Assembly: GCF_000330505.1 (NCBI RefSeq)
Contig: NW_004440189.1
Coordinates: 140,748-204,747 of the forward strand
Direction: 5' to 3'
Length of the DNA: 64,000 bases
Origin: Entamoeba invadens IP1
Taxonomy: Eukaryota; Evosea; Mastigamoebida; Endamoebidae
The position numbers and the translations under genes were made by a program. Numbering within the stretch: position 1 is the stretch's first letter; the number at the start of each line of letters is the position of its first letter. The notes beneath the pieces were generated by a model. That model saw only the letters and a program-made list of their open reading frames with translations. It was not told the DNA's origin and ran no database searches. Of this stretch, positions 20,845 to 30,199 are shown piece by piece.

Positions 20845-22545
20845 TTAGTGGAACACTTTCTTTGTTGATCGAGCAAGTTTGAATGCATAGAATGATGCGA
20901 GAGAAAGTAACAGAATCATAAAAGCCCAAGTCAAGAATTGATTTGGTTGTGTCACTTGAATGAAGTTTGGTTTAACAATTTTGAGGTCTGCTCTGATCTT
21001 CCCCAAGTTGAGTTTCATATCATCGAAGTCAAGGTTGTCGACAATTTGTTTGATTCTATTTTTACTATGATTACTACAATGTTATTCCATTCCCTTTGAT
21101 TGTGTTAGAATCGATATTAGAACAAACTCTTCATCAACTAAAACACCAGAAAAGATCTTCAGAAGTTCTTCTTCCTTTTTGTTTTTAAAGATTTGACTCA
21201 TCCCATCTTTAACGGGCTTGATTTTGTCATACATCGTGAATAAATCGTTTTTGATATTTTCTAGTCGCTGTTTCTCTTCATTTTCTTTGCGAAGTTTATC
21301 AACGCGTTGTCGCTCTTCTTCCTCCGCAAGTTGTTTGCGACGCTCTTCCTCTTCTTGTACTCTCTTCTTCTTGTCTTCTTCTTTGAGTTGTTGTTGATTC
21401 AACTTCTCTTTGGCTTTATAGCTTTTGATCTTCTCGTCCAACGCTTCCTTCCGCTTCTGCCAATTTTGCAATTGCTCAAAACGCTGCTTCTCCGTCTCGT
21501 CATTGCCTTGATACACTTCGTCACCAATGAGTATTGCAAATTCGTCGTCTTGAACATTCATACCTTCGTACTCTTTCATCAACTGCTTTTCTTCTTGTCT
21601 CAAAAGTCCAATTTCACTCCTAACATTCGACTCTGCAGTTTCAGTGTTAACTTGAATGGTCTCTTCGTCTTGCTCTAAAGTATTAAGTCCATCTTTCTTC
21701 TCTTCGAATCTCTCCGGAAGCTTTTTTTCGTCCTTTTCATCGACGACAGGGTCCTCTGTAACCACTTCACTTTCGACTATTTGTGGGGTTGGAACCACTT
21801 GTGGTTCGGTTTGGGGGACTTCCGTTGGGTCCATGTTCTTTGCTGTTGGTGGTTGTTGATGCATTGCTTTGAAGTCAAGATCCTCAAATTTGAACGTGTT
21901 GATTTGATAAGACGTAAGCATATTCTGGTCGTTGGTAGCAGACGCTCCCGCATAAAACGACTCCAAAACGACATCATTCAGTCGAACACAGTCAATTTGT
22001 TGTCCGTCCATCAGTGTGACGATGACTTGGAGGAATTTGTCGGTGGGGGAATATTTGATGGTGATGGTCGCCTTTTTGGAATTTTCAGTTCTGCCGATCG
22101 TGCAGTGGGGAAATTTGTCTTTGTCCTTAGTGGAGATGTCTGCGCCGCCGTTGTACGTTGCTGCTATTTTCACCTCTTTGTTATCTTGAAATACAACAAA
22201 GATTCCAACACCCAAGAACGATGTGTTTGCACCAAAGAGTCCGCCCCTTCCCATCCAATTTTCGCTGAGCCAATACCCAATTCCACCACCACATGATAAC
22301 TGGCAGAATGCCTCATATTCACTCTCCAATTCAAATGTTGTTTTCTCGATTTTTAATTTCGTCGAAAAAAACCCACTTTTTCCTCTTCCGTTTGGTGTCA
22401 GCCTGACTCCACTTTTCGTTGCCGATACAGGTCCGGATGTTCTGAAATTTTCCGTGAAAGTGAGTGGATCGAACGGTGGTGTGAATGAGACCAATTCGTT
22501 GAATGCCACAGTGGTTGATATACAAAAGTATACCAGTAATAGCAT
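20845..22545 (-). CDS. L-type lectin, ERGIC-53/VIP36-like cargo receptor (two exons)
   Basis: Exon 1 is 22545-21128, exon 2 is 21055-20845; the 72-nt intron starts GTTTGTT and ends AAAATAG, and phase 2 plus 1 matches. The 542-residue protein has a signal peptide (about 1-14), an L-type lectin domain (about 15-225) with the CGGGIGYW segment, a linker, a strongly charged coiled coil (about 300-440) and a C-terminal membrane helix from exon 2 followed by a short basic tail ending KKVFH. This is the plan of ERGIC-53, which ferries glycoproteins from ER to Golgi. The tail resembles a dilysine signal but the spacing is not the canonical KKXX. Without exon 2 the protein would lack its anchor. Confidence 0.83.
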
Positions 22546-22654
22546 TCCTTTACTATTCTTTCTTAGTTCTTTCTATTTTGAAAGTTATAATAAAAAAATT
22601 CATTGCAAATTCTATTAGAATTAGTAAATTAGTAACTAAAATGAACTAACACAT

Positions 22655-23698
22655 TTACTTGGTTCCAATTTTCAAGCATGTTTCATTCTCAAGCTTGTCG
22701 AGGAGGGGGTCTTCAGTCTTTGGGGTGATATTAACGGGTATCACGACGATTTTGGGCGACAAAATTTCGTGTAATATATTTTCAATTTTATCCTTGGTCG
22801 ATGTAGCAGCAGAACAACACCCACAACACTTCCCACCATATTGAATGTAGACCATGATTTCTCCATTGACTCCATCCTTCACTTCATACACTTCTACATC
22901 TCCTCCATCCTTCTGAACCATAGGAAGAACAAATTTCTCGAAGACTTCATTCAACTTCCCAATCTTCTTGACCATCGTCAACTTTTCAAAGTCAGTCGAG
23001 TTGCAGTTCTTCTTCATTTTTTCAATCTCCATCTCGGCTCGAGTCTCTCGCAAGATGTCCTCTAAGTAATATTTTTTGGCTTCATGTCCTCCTGGTCTCT
23101 TGCACGATCCACAGAACGCACCAGCCTTTGTATAATTGGTAATCTCTTCAACGGTCTTCAAGTCGTTCATTCTAATAGTCTCTTTAATCAATCGTAAAGT
23201 GACTCGAGCGCACGAGCAAACAATTTCATTGTCATCAAGTGCTTCAACGTCAACGCCCTTATAAATCGAAGCCGCCTTTTTGACGACATCATAGGACATC
23301 ACAGAGCAATGCATCTTCTGTGGAGGGACAGCCGGAGTATTTGGATCGTCTCGCATAGCACGTTCGACGTCCAGATTTGTGATTTTCAAACATTCATCGA
23401 CTGTTTTACCAATGCAAAGACCAGCAGTGACATCAGAAGACGCGATAGCAGTGCCGCATCCAAATGACTTAAAAGTCGAGTTAACAACTATGTTTGTCTT
23501 TGGGTCGACTGCCCAGTAAAGTCTGACAGCGTCGCCACAAGCTTCTGCTCCCCAGTCAGCAACAACCAATTTGCATCCCATCTTCTTGGCTTCTTCTTCA
23601 GTAATCTCTCCACGATGCTGAGGGTTGTCCATGTGGTCTTTCACTTTCCCTGAGTAGTGTTCCCACAAAGCTCCACCTATTAATCTATTCTTTGACAT
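22655..23698 (-). CDS. nifU: NifU-type iron-sulfur cluster scaffold
   Basis: The product is 347 residues with the three NifU parts in order: an IscU-like N-terminal domain (Cys54, Cys81, Cys131), a central BFD-like [2Fe-2S] domain (Cys161, Cys163, Cys196, Cys199) and a C-terminal Nfu domain with a KCCGCC cluster (291-295). NifU receives sulfur from the cysteine desulfurase NifS and builds Fe-S clusters. Entamoeba lacks the usual mitochondrial ISC system and uses a NIF system thought to come from epsilonproteobacteria, which fits this full-length bacterial-type protein. All cluster ligands are present and the start is unambiguous. No nifS is in the window. Confidence 0.95.
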   Translation of the reverse strand: MSKNRLIGGALWEHYSGKVKDHMDNPQHRGEITEEEAKKMGCKLVVADWGAEACGDAVRLYWAVDPKTNIVVNSTFKSFGCGTAIASSDVTAGLCIGKTVDECLKITNLDVERAMRDDPNTPAVPPQKMHCSVMSYDVVKKAASIYKGVDVEALDDNEIVCSCARVTLRLIKETIRMNDLKTVEEITNYTKAGAFCGSCKRPGGHEAKKYYLEDILRETRAEMEIEKMKKNCNSTDFEKLTMVKKIGKLNEVFEKFVLPMVQKDGGDVEVYEVKDGVNGEIMVYIQYGGKCCGCCSAATSTKDKIENILHEILSPKIVVIPVNITPKTEDPLLDKLENETCLKIGTK

Positions 23699-23800
23699 TC
23701 ACTGAATGGTTTTACAGTCATTTTAGGTCTTTTTATTTCTTAGAAAAAAGCCACGTAGAGGTGAGCTAGTCATTTTTTTTTGAACCAGCAATTCTTGTTT

Positions 23801-23972
23801 TTAATGAGAGTATTTTGACTTGATTATAATGCAATCATTTGGGTCTTTGGGTAAGTTACAATCTTATTGACAATGGTTTTAAACAACTATTTGCTTTCAC
23901 TTTTTTGAGGTTTTGAGTCAACTGAATGAAACTGATTATTCTCGACAGCTCATTTCCTTCTGTCTTTAACAT
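23801..23972 (-). CDS. Candidate small spliced gene, about 42 residues
   Basis: An ATG at 23972 opens a frame with ordinary amoebal codons (ELSRIISFIQLTQNLKK near its start). Unspliced it ends at 23856 after 38 codons. A possible 43-nt intron (23845-23887, GTTGTTT to CCAAAG) would extend it to a stop at 23801, giving 42 residues. The N-terminus loosely resembles the first helix of HD-domain phosphohydrolases, but no HD motif follows, so it could also be a decayed fragment. It lies just upstream of nifU on the same strand. I do not assign a function. Confidence 0.3.
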
Positions 23973-24555
23973 TTTTTTGTTTTTATTGACAAATTTGTAT
24001 TCTTTTTTGTAGCTCAAGGAGATTTGTGATGAGATTTTAAAGCTCTCGATTCTTTCTGGACAGATTTTTTCAAATATTTAAAACAAACACCTCACTGACG
24101 AAGTGCCAAAAAATGCCCAGATTATCTTTTTGTTTCCCAAAAAACAGGAAGTGCCGATAAAACAAATCACTTGTTTATTAAAGACCGGTTTACTCTTCTT
24201 CTAATTATTGAAAAAAATACTTTGTTGAAAACATCAACTTCATTCTTTTCAAAAAATACCATTTAGATACTATTGAATTATTGTTTCGTAAAAAGTACTT
24301 TTTCAAATAAAGTCTTTATAGGTTAATTATAATTAAACCATTTGGTATTATTAATGTAATTATATAATTATTTTTTATAAATAAATAATAATAGTTTAAC
24401 AATTGATTAAAAACTATAATAATAATATAGATAAAAATACTATTTTTACTAGTTTAATAGAACACCAAAAATAGAGCAGAGTCCACTTCAATAAAGAACC
24501 CAAGTCACAGTGCAAAATGAATTAGATCTGTTTAGAAATTATTAATGTTGTCTTA
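23973..24555. other. AT-rich intergenic region
   Basis: This lies downstream of the PAK-like gene. I see only AT-rich DNA and short homopolymer runs; no tRNA, repeat or coding signal stands out. Confidence 0.6.
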
Positions 24556-25797
24556 TTATTCTTGTTGAGAACCTTGTGAGTCTTGATCTGCCCCTTCCTG
24601 GGAATTTTCTTGAGCCAGTTCCTCATCCGCAAGTTTTCTGACTTCGTCCAAAAAGTCGACAAATTCGTTTTCCGTGCACTCCATTGTCAAGAATGGGTCT
24701 GCAAGTAATTGTGTCGCAGTTGCTCGTTGTGTTGGATCAACACACAAACACCTGTCGAGGAATTTTTTGAATTTGTCGTCCCAATTACCTTGGAGTGGTG
24801 GGATACCACTTGTAGTGATCTTAAACAAAGCTTTCATCGGTGGTAAGTCCATATAAGGAGGTGTTCCATCTGACGCTTCTCTGCAAGTAATTCCCAACGA
24901 CCACAAGTCGACTTTTGTATCATAATTTTGACTTTTAATCAATTCTGGAGGCATCCAAAATGGTGTTCCTATGATTGAGTTTCGTGTCGGGTTTTTATCC
25001 GTCAGAATTGCGGCGAATCCAAAGTTCGACAATTTCACAGCGCCAGATCGGTGGAGTAATATATTGTCCGACTTCACGTCTCTGTGAATGATTTTCATCG
25101 AGTGGAGATATTCCAATGCTTGCAACACTTGTTTGCAGACATACGCAATTTGTGGCTCTTTCATTGGGAGCGATTGGTGTAAGTCGATCACGTTTGTCAG
25201 TTCTCCCGCGTTCATCAATTCAGTTACTAACCACAACATGTCATTAATCAAATAGCACTCGACGTACTGTACAATGTTTTTATTTTTGCACTTCGAAAGG
25301 ACAGACACTTCTCTGACTACCGCGCGTTTAGTCTTTTTTGTGATTCGCATACGCCTTAACGAGACTTCCATCCCATCACTTTTGCGTGTTGCCATATATT
25401 CGTCTTCATCGCCGTATAACGTCTTCGCCAGATTTTCATAATTTTCATCGGGATCACTGAGTGTCGTAAATCCACTAATATCATCCTCTTCTTCTTCGAC
25501 ATTTGAAGAGAATGTAGCGCGACTCGGTTGGTCGTTTGGTATTCCTGTTGTCACAACAGTTTTGCATTCGTCTTCATTCAATTTAATCTCATCGCCGGTG
25601 AACCCCGCCTCCTTCAATTTCTCTCGCCACTCCTCTGGAAATCCAGTGAGTCCAGAGTCACTCAGCGCAACGTGTGCCAATTGTTCAAATTGCGACGGCT
25701 CGCTGATCATGATTTCTTCCTCCTCTTTTTTCTTCTTAAACAACGACATAAACCCTCCTCCCTTCTTTTTTTCCTTCTTCTCCTTGTTCTTACTCAT
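24556..25797 (-). CDS. PAK-family protein with CRIB motif and degenerate (pseudo)kinase domain
   Basis: The product is 413 residues. After a Lys-rich leader, a CRIB-like Rho/Rac-binding motif (ISEPSQFEQLAHV, about 31-43) is followed by a kinase fold of PAK type (about 125-385). The kinase keeps HRDVKSDN but three key parts are altered: the Gly-rich loop is replaced by LYGDEDEY, the ATP-binding Lys of the VAIK strand is Arg (VSLRRM), and the metal-binding Asp of DFG is Asn (NFG). APE is PPE. These losses usually abolish phosphotransfer. It would be expected to bind GTP-loaded Rac/Rho and act as a scaffold or allosteric partner. A sequencing error could not produce all three changes. Confidence 0.85.
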   Translation of the reverse strand: MSKNKEKKEKKKGGGFMSLFKKKKEEEEIMISEPSQFEQLAHVALSDSGLTGFPEEWREKLKEAGFTGDEIKLNEDECKTVVTTGIPNDQPSRATFSSNVEEEEDDISGFTTLSDPDENYENLAKTLYGDEDEYMATRKSDGMEVSLRRMRITKKTKRAVVREVSVLSKCKNKNIVQYVECYLINDMLWLVTELMNAGELTNVIDLHQSLPMKEPQIAYVCKQVLQALEYLHSMKIIHRDVKSDNILLHRSGAVKLSNFGFAAILTDKNPTRNSIIGTPFWMPPELIKSQNYDTKVDLWSLGITCREASDGTPPYMDLPPMKALFKITTSGIPPLQGNWDDKFKKFLDRCLCVDPTQRATATQLLADPFLTMECTENEFVDFLDEVRKLADEELAQENSQEGADQDSQGSQQE

Positions 25798-26253
25798 TTT
25801 CTATGTTGAGCTTTGTTTTTTTTGAGTTCACAATGGATTACTTTTCTAGTTCGCCGACTTACACATTTCCTTCTTGTTTTGCATCGCTTTCCTTCTAATC
25901 TTCGGGTCCAAAAAAAACGAAATCAAAAGCACATCATTTGATAGTTTAAGAAACTATACTCGAACAATAATCTCCAAAGTTGCGGTATTTTTGGCGAATG
26001 ATTGCGGGCTTTCAAACTCTTTCTTTTTATTTTTCACCCAAAAATATCACTTGGAATGGTTGTTACATATGTATTAAAATACTGGCGTTTCTGGTATTTT
26101 TAACACCTGGTATTAGTCGTATGATATTTATTAACTATTTCTTTTACTATTTGACTCTAAAACGGCGTGGAAATCAAGTTAGAAAAAATGAGTTAACATA
26201 TAGTAAAAATTTATATAACCTAAACCATAAACTATTCTAAATCAGTAAAAATA
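25798..26253. other. Intergenic region between two kinase genes
   Basis: This should carry the PAK-like promoter next to 25797 and the 3' flank of the AGC kinase. A minus-strand open stretch at about 25855-25960 has codon-like composition but no start codon or convincing splice site. Confidence 0.45.
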
Positions 26254-27447
26254 TTAGTTTGTCCCATTCTCCCCTAATGCGGTGTTCTGAACAAAAGTAA
26301 AGCCTTCAAACGTATTATCTGGGTTCGCAGGTGTATTTCCATTCGGAGGGGTATCCTCCGCTTTCTCGTCAATAAACTCTTCGTCAATTTGCGTTGTTTC
26401 TATTTCGTCCTTTACAGGAGGGACCCAAGGCGGGGAGATTTCCTTTTTCAACAACTTGTCGAAGTCGATGTCTTTGAACCAATCCATTTTCATGAATTCT
26501 TCCCCAGTCAATCGTTCTTCGGGTTCTTTCTCCAGTAACCCCATCACAACACACTTCGCTTCATAACTCAAATTCTTTGGAAACTGTGGTTGAGACTTCA
26601 ATATCTTTTGGTACATAATAGAAACATCCTCATCATAAAAGGGAGGAATACCTACAAGCATCTCATATATCAATATTCCTAAACTCCACCAATCTACTCC
26701 AACACCATGTCCTACACCTTTCAAGATCTCTGGCGCTAAGTAGTCTGGAGTACCACAAAAGGTTTTAGTCTCTTTGCCTTGCCCCAATTCTTTACTCAAC
26801 CCAAAGTCGGTAATGACAACATGTCCCGTGCTATCTAAAAGTATATTCTCGGGCTTTAAATCACGATATATGATCCCTTGCGAGTGGATGTAATGTAACA
26901 CTAACCCAATTTCCGCAGCGTAAAACTTCGCCCGAGGCTCATCAAACCGCTGTTCATTTTTTAAGTGATGGAAAAGCTCGCCACCGTTGGCAAAGTCCAT
27001 TATCATATACAACTTTTCTTTCGTCTGGAAGGCGTAATGTAATTGGACGATGAACGGGTGGTGGATTTTTGTCAAGACCTCTTTCTCGGATTTGGTGTGG
27101 TCAACTTGGTTTCTTTTTTTGACTACATCCTTCCGAAGGACTTTCATCGCGTAGATCTTTCTGTCGTCCTTTTTGCGAACTAACATCACTTTACCAAAGG
27201 ACCCACGACCAATCACTTGAAGTAACTCAAAGTCGTCTTGTGTCACTTTCTTCGGACCTTTGTTCACAATTTCCTCGTAGTCATCGTCTGCGTCGTTCGG
27301 AGGTTCCGTTGTTGTGTTTTGTTCTTGTTGCTTTGGTTGCGTTGAATTTTGTTCTTTGACAGAAACAGGTTGTGGCTTCTCAGAGCCTGTTGCGGATGGT
27401 TTGCGGGAGTTTGTATTTGATTTGGGCTTACTGCCTATGCACCCCAT
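26254..27447 (-). CDS. AGC-family protein kinase with N-terminal lipidation signal
   Basis: The product is 397 residues. The N-terminus MGCIGSKP fits N-myristoylation at Gly2 and palmitoylation at Cys3, which would tether it to membrane. The kinase domain (about 73-330) is complete: GRGSFGKV, AMKVLRK, YRDLKPEN, DFG and TFCGTPDYLAPE with an activation-loop Thr. The C-terminal extension has a hydrophobic motif FEGFTF with the regulatory Thr, as in AKT, SGK and S6K, and a possible turn motif. There is no PH domain, so lipid anchoring may replace phosphoinositide binding. It should need PDK1-type activation. The catalytic call is firm; assignment within AGC kinases is not. Confidence 0.92.
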   Translation of the reverse strand: MGCIGSKPKSNTNSRKPSATGSEKPQPVSVKEQNSTQPKQQEQNTTTEPPNDADDDYEEIVNKGPKKVTQDDFELLQVIGRGSFGKVMLVRKKDDRKIYAMKVLRKDVVKKRNQVDHTKSEKEVLTKIHHPFIVQLHYAFQTKEKLYMIMDFANGGELFHHLKNEQRFDEPRAKFYAAEIGLVLHYIHSQGIIYRDLKPENILLDSTGHVVITDFGLSKELGQGKETKTFCGTPDYLAPEILKGVGHGVGVDWWSLGILIYEMLVGIPPFYDEDVSIMYQKILKSQPQFPKNLSYEAKCVVMGLLEKEPEERLTGEEFMKMDWFKDIDFDKLLKKEISPPWVPPVKDEIETTQIDEEFIDEKAEDTPPNGNTPANPDNTFEGFTFVQNTALGENGTN

Positions 27448-29139
27448 TGCTTTTACAGTTCAGCTTTTTGCTTCGGGGTGATGCTATTTTGATAATAAAA
27501 ATGTTTTAATAAATAGAAATTTGAGTTTGCGAAAGAAAACAAAAGGATGGTGAAACGCCCGATTTTGTTGGGATACTATACGAAATTATATTGTAATTAT
27601 TTCAACTTTTATTTTGGTTTCTCAGTCTTTTTTTCTCTTTTTATCACCAAATTTGATAATAATGAATTAAATAAAAAGAATTATATTGTATAATTTGTCT
27701 TTTTTATATTTTAATTATAAATGTTTTATTGTTTTGTGATAATAATTATTATTATTCTTTTATTAATTATAAATTAAATTACAATGGTTTAGATTAATTA
27801 TAAAGACAATAAATGCCGAAAATATGAATTATTCGCTCAAAAATGTTTTTCTTTTCAATTCATTCGAAGAAGTTTTCTTTTTCTTGTCTCTAAAATTGGA
27901 TGATTGAGTTTTCAAAATTATTAAATTTTATAACTAACACTTTTAATTATATATATAATAAAATATAGTTAAAATATTGAGTTTATCAACATGATAAAAA
28001 AATGATTTTTAAAATACAATTATTTTTATTAATGATCTAAATGATCTAAAATTTGGTGTTATTTGAAAAAAAGAGTTATATTAATAAAAGAACTAATGCA
28101 TTTTTAATTTAAATATATTTGAAATGTTCTATTATAAATACCATTTTTTTTCAAAAATATAAATGTTATTAAAGGATCTAACTTCATAATTTATAATATA
28201 AATAACATCAACACTTAACAAGCATAGCTTCAATGTTACAAAGAGTTGTTATATTAAACATATCTGAAATATGAAACATCGATATGCAATCACACTTTAC
28301 GTTTTTTTATATTTGCCGCTTTATCAAGTAATTAAGTTATTCGAAAGAAGCTCTTAACTTGGACATAACACAACAATAAAGAGTTGTAAATAAAATACAA
28401 ATGTTATGTGATTGTTTTTTATCAAATAAATTAAATAAACTGTATACATTGTATTAAAATAAAAGCACTGTATAAGAGAACACCACTAATATTTTTCAAC
28501 CCACATTGTAAAGAAAATTATATTTTTTGTTGAAATCTTATAATGGTGTTACTTCCCAAAACTGTTAGAAAACAAATATATGTTTCACAGTTATAAAAAA
28601 AAAGCTATAAAAAATCGTTCGCATTACTAAATAATTATTTTTGGCTTTGACCAAAAAATCATTTTTTTTCAAAAAGAAATATCCAAACAAACAGTTGTTT
28701 TGATGAAATAACTCGATAACAATAAAAATATAGCTTTCATCAAAATAACAAGATATAGATGGGTTTTAAAAATAAACATTTGTTGGCTCTTTGTAAACAG
28801 TCAAACACAAAAGATCTAAATAACCCATTAACAACCACAAAATATAGCCAAAATATAATTATTTATATTTCTTTGTAAATAAAGAAAAAATAGACAATGA
28901 ATCTTTGTTTGAATTAAATGTATTTTTGATATCCCGAAAACACGCCGATATATCAAGAATTTATGACAAAAAATCAACCAAGGAGGAAGGGCGAATAATT
29001 AAAAGAATTTGTATTTCTTTCATATCCCAACTTTTTGGTGTTGTCAAGGGGGGTGATATACCTTTATATATATAATGAATCAATCTGTACGGATTTGCTT
29101 ACTATTTTTAATTATCCATCTGAATTATCAAAACAGTGC
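27448..29139. other. Long AT-rich intergenic region
   Basis: At 1.7 kb this is the largest gene-free stretch in the window. It lies between divergently transcribed genes. I see no coding stretch, tRNA, tandem array or clear inverted repeat. The last 140 nt are less AT-rich and probably hold the promoter of the next gene; the frame is open upstream of 29140 but the codons there are unlike coding sequence. Confidence 0.6.
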
Positions 29140-29865
29140 ATGGCCTCTGCGACCACCCATGTCAATTTCTTTCACAACCCTTTCCACGCTTCGCTTGACC
29201 AAAAGGATAACGTCCAAGCAACTTTTATTCAACACCACCCACGTCAGAAATTGATCATCACAAAGAAGGACGACGGCGAATTTCTTAAAGCTCCTGTTGA
29301 AAAACCCAAGTGGCAAAATGCAACCATTGGCCAAAAGGCTGCTCCTGAACACGACTTCATCCAAACCAGAAAAATGGTCATCGCTCCAACTATTTTGGAT
29401 TACCAACAAAAACAAGAACCCGAACCCCAGAAATCCACACAAACACCTCCACACTTTTCACCCACCCATACACAACCAAAACCATTTAACGCGTACTTCA
29501 AAGAGAAAAGCGCAAAACGGAAGGCAAATGGCGACAGCGCACCAACGTGCACGTTTATAACAAGTAACAACGGTAACAGGCAACTTTTGAGCCCCCCAAA
29601 ACGTATCCAACATATCGAAGTGGACGAACTTCAAAATGAAAAGAAGCGCAAGTACTTTACTTTGAAAGGGAAAGATCAAGGTGGGTTAATGTTGGCTCCT
29701 CGACTTAAGGTGAAGCCTCATTTCAAAGAGCAGAAAAACAAAGAAGAAACGAAGTTCGATAACGAATTCTGTAACCAATTCAAGGTGTTAAAAACAACCC
29801 GAGCAGAGACATTTGATTTCAAAATGTCTAACGTCGGGAAAATGACGTTTGTCATGTCAGTATGA
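29140..29865 (+). CDS. Basic low-complexity protein of unknown function
   Basis: I chose the ATG at 29140 (241 residues); the frame extends up to 29035 but that part has intergenic-like composition. The protein is rich in Lys, Gln, Pro and His, has no signal peptide or membrane segment, and carries basic clusters such as KEKSAKRK and NEKKRKY that could serve as nuclear localisation signals. No domain is recognised. The codon use is that of the other genes here, so I take it as real. Confidence 0.65.
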   Translation: MASATTHVNFFHNPFHASLDQKDNVQATFIQHHPRQKLIITKKDDGEFLKAPVEKPKWQNATIGQKAAPEHDFIQTRKMVIAPTILDYQQKQEPEPQKSTQTPPHFSPTHTQPKPFNAYFKEKSAKRKANGDSAPTCTFITSNNGNRQLLSPPKRIQHIEVDELQNEKKRKYFTLKGKDQGGLMLAPRLKVKPHFKEQKNKEETKFDNEFCNQFKVLKTTRAETFDFKMSNVGKMTFVMSV

Positions 29866-30198
29866 CATCGGCATATTATCTTAATTTATGTGTTTTTTCT
29901 CCTTTATGTGGCTTGTCATTCTACCAATCTCAATCACATCATCCTTTCAGTCAAATTTTTATCAATAAAACTTAAATTACAATATGCTTTTAGTTTTAAA
30001 GGTTATTTGGTATTTGCTCGTCTTAAGTTTGTGTTATTACAAAAAAAGTTGAATATTTTTGTGATTATAATTAATCAATTACTCACTGCCAAATTTTATT
30101 AATAAATAAGATATAACAATAAAACGTTCAAAAAGTTAATACTAAAATAATTAACAACAAATTCTAAAAAAAACTAGAAAAGGAGAACTTAAAAATTC
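29866..30198. other. AT-rich intergenic region
   Basis: This lies between two co-directional genes. Only the core promoter at its right end is recognisable. Confidence 0.6.
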
Positions 30199-30199
30199 A
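30185..30199 (+). promoter_or_regulatory. GAAC element plus AAAAATTCA initiator overlapping the ATG
   Basis: GAAC (30185-30188) is followed by a perfect Entamoeba initiator AAAAATTCA (30191-30199). The final A of the initiator is the A of the start codon, so the mRNA would have almost no 5' leader. Confidence 0.8.

Noticed and set aside
25855..25960. Minus-strand open stretch with coding-like composition upstream of the PAK-like gene
   Set aside because: No ATG and no GTTTGTT donor that would join it to a start; likely 5' flank of the PAK-like gene.
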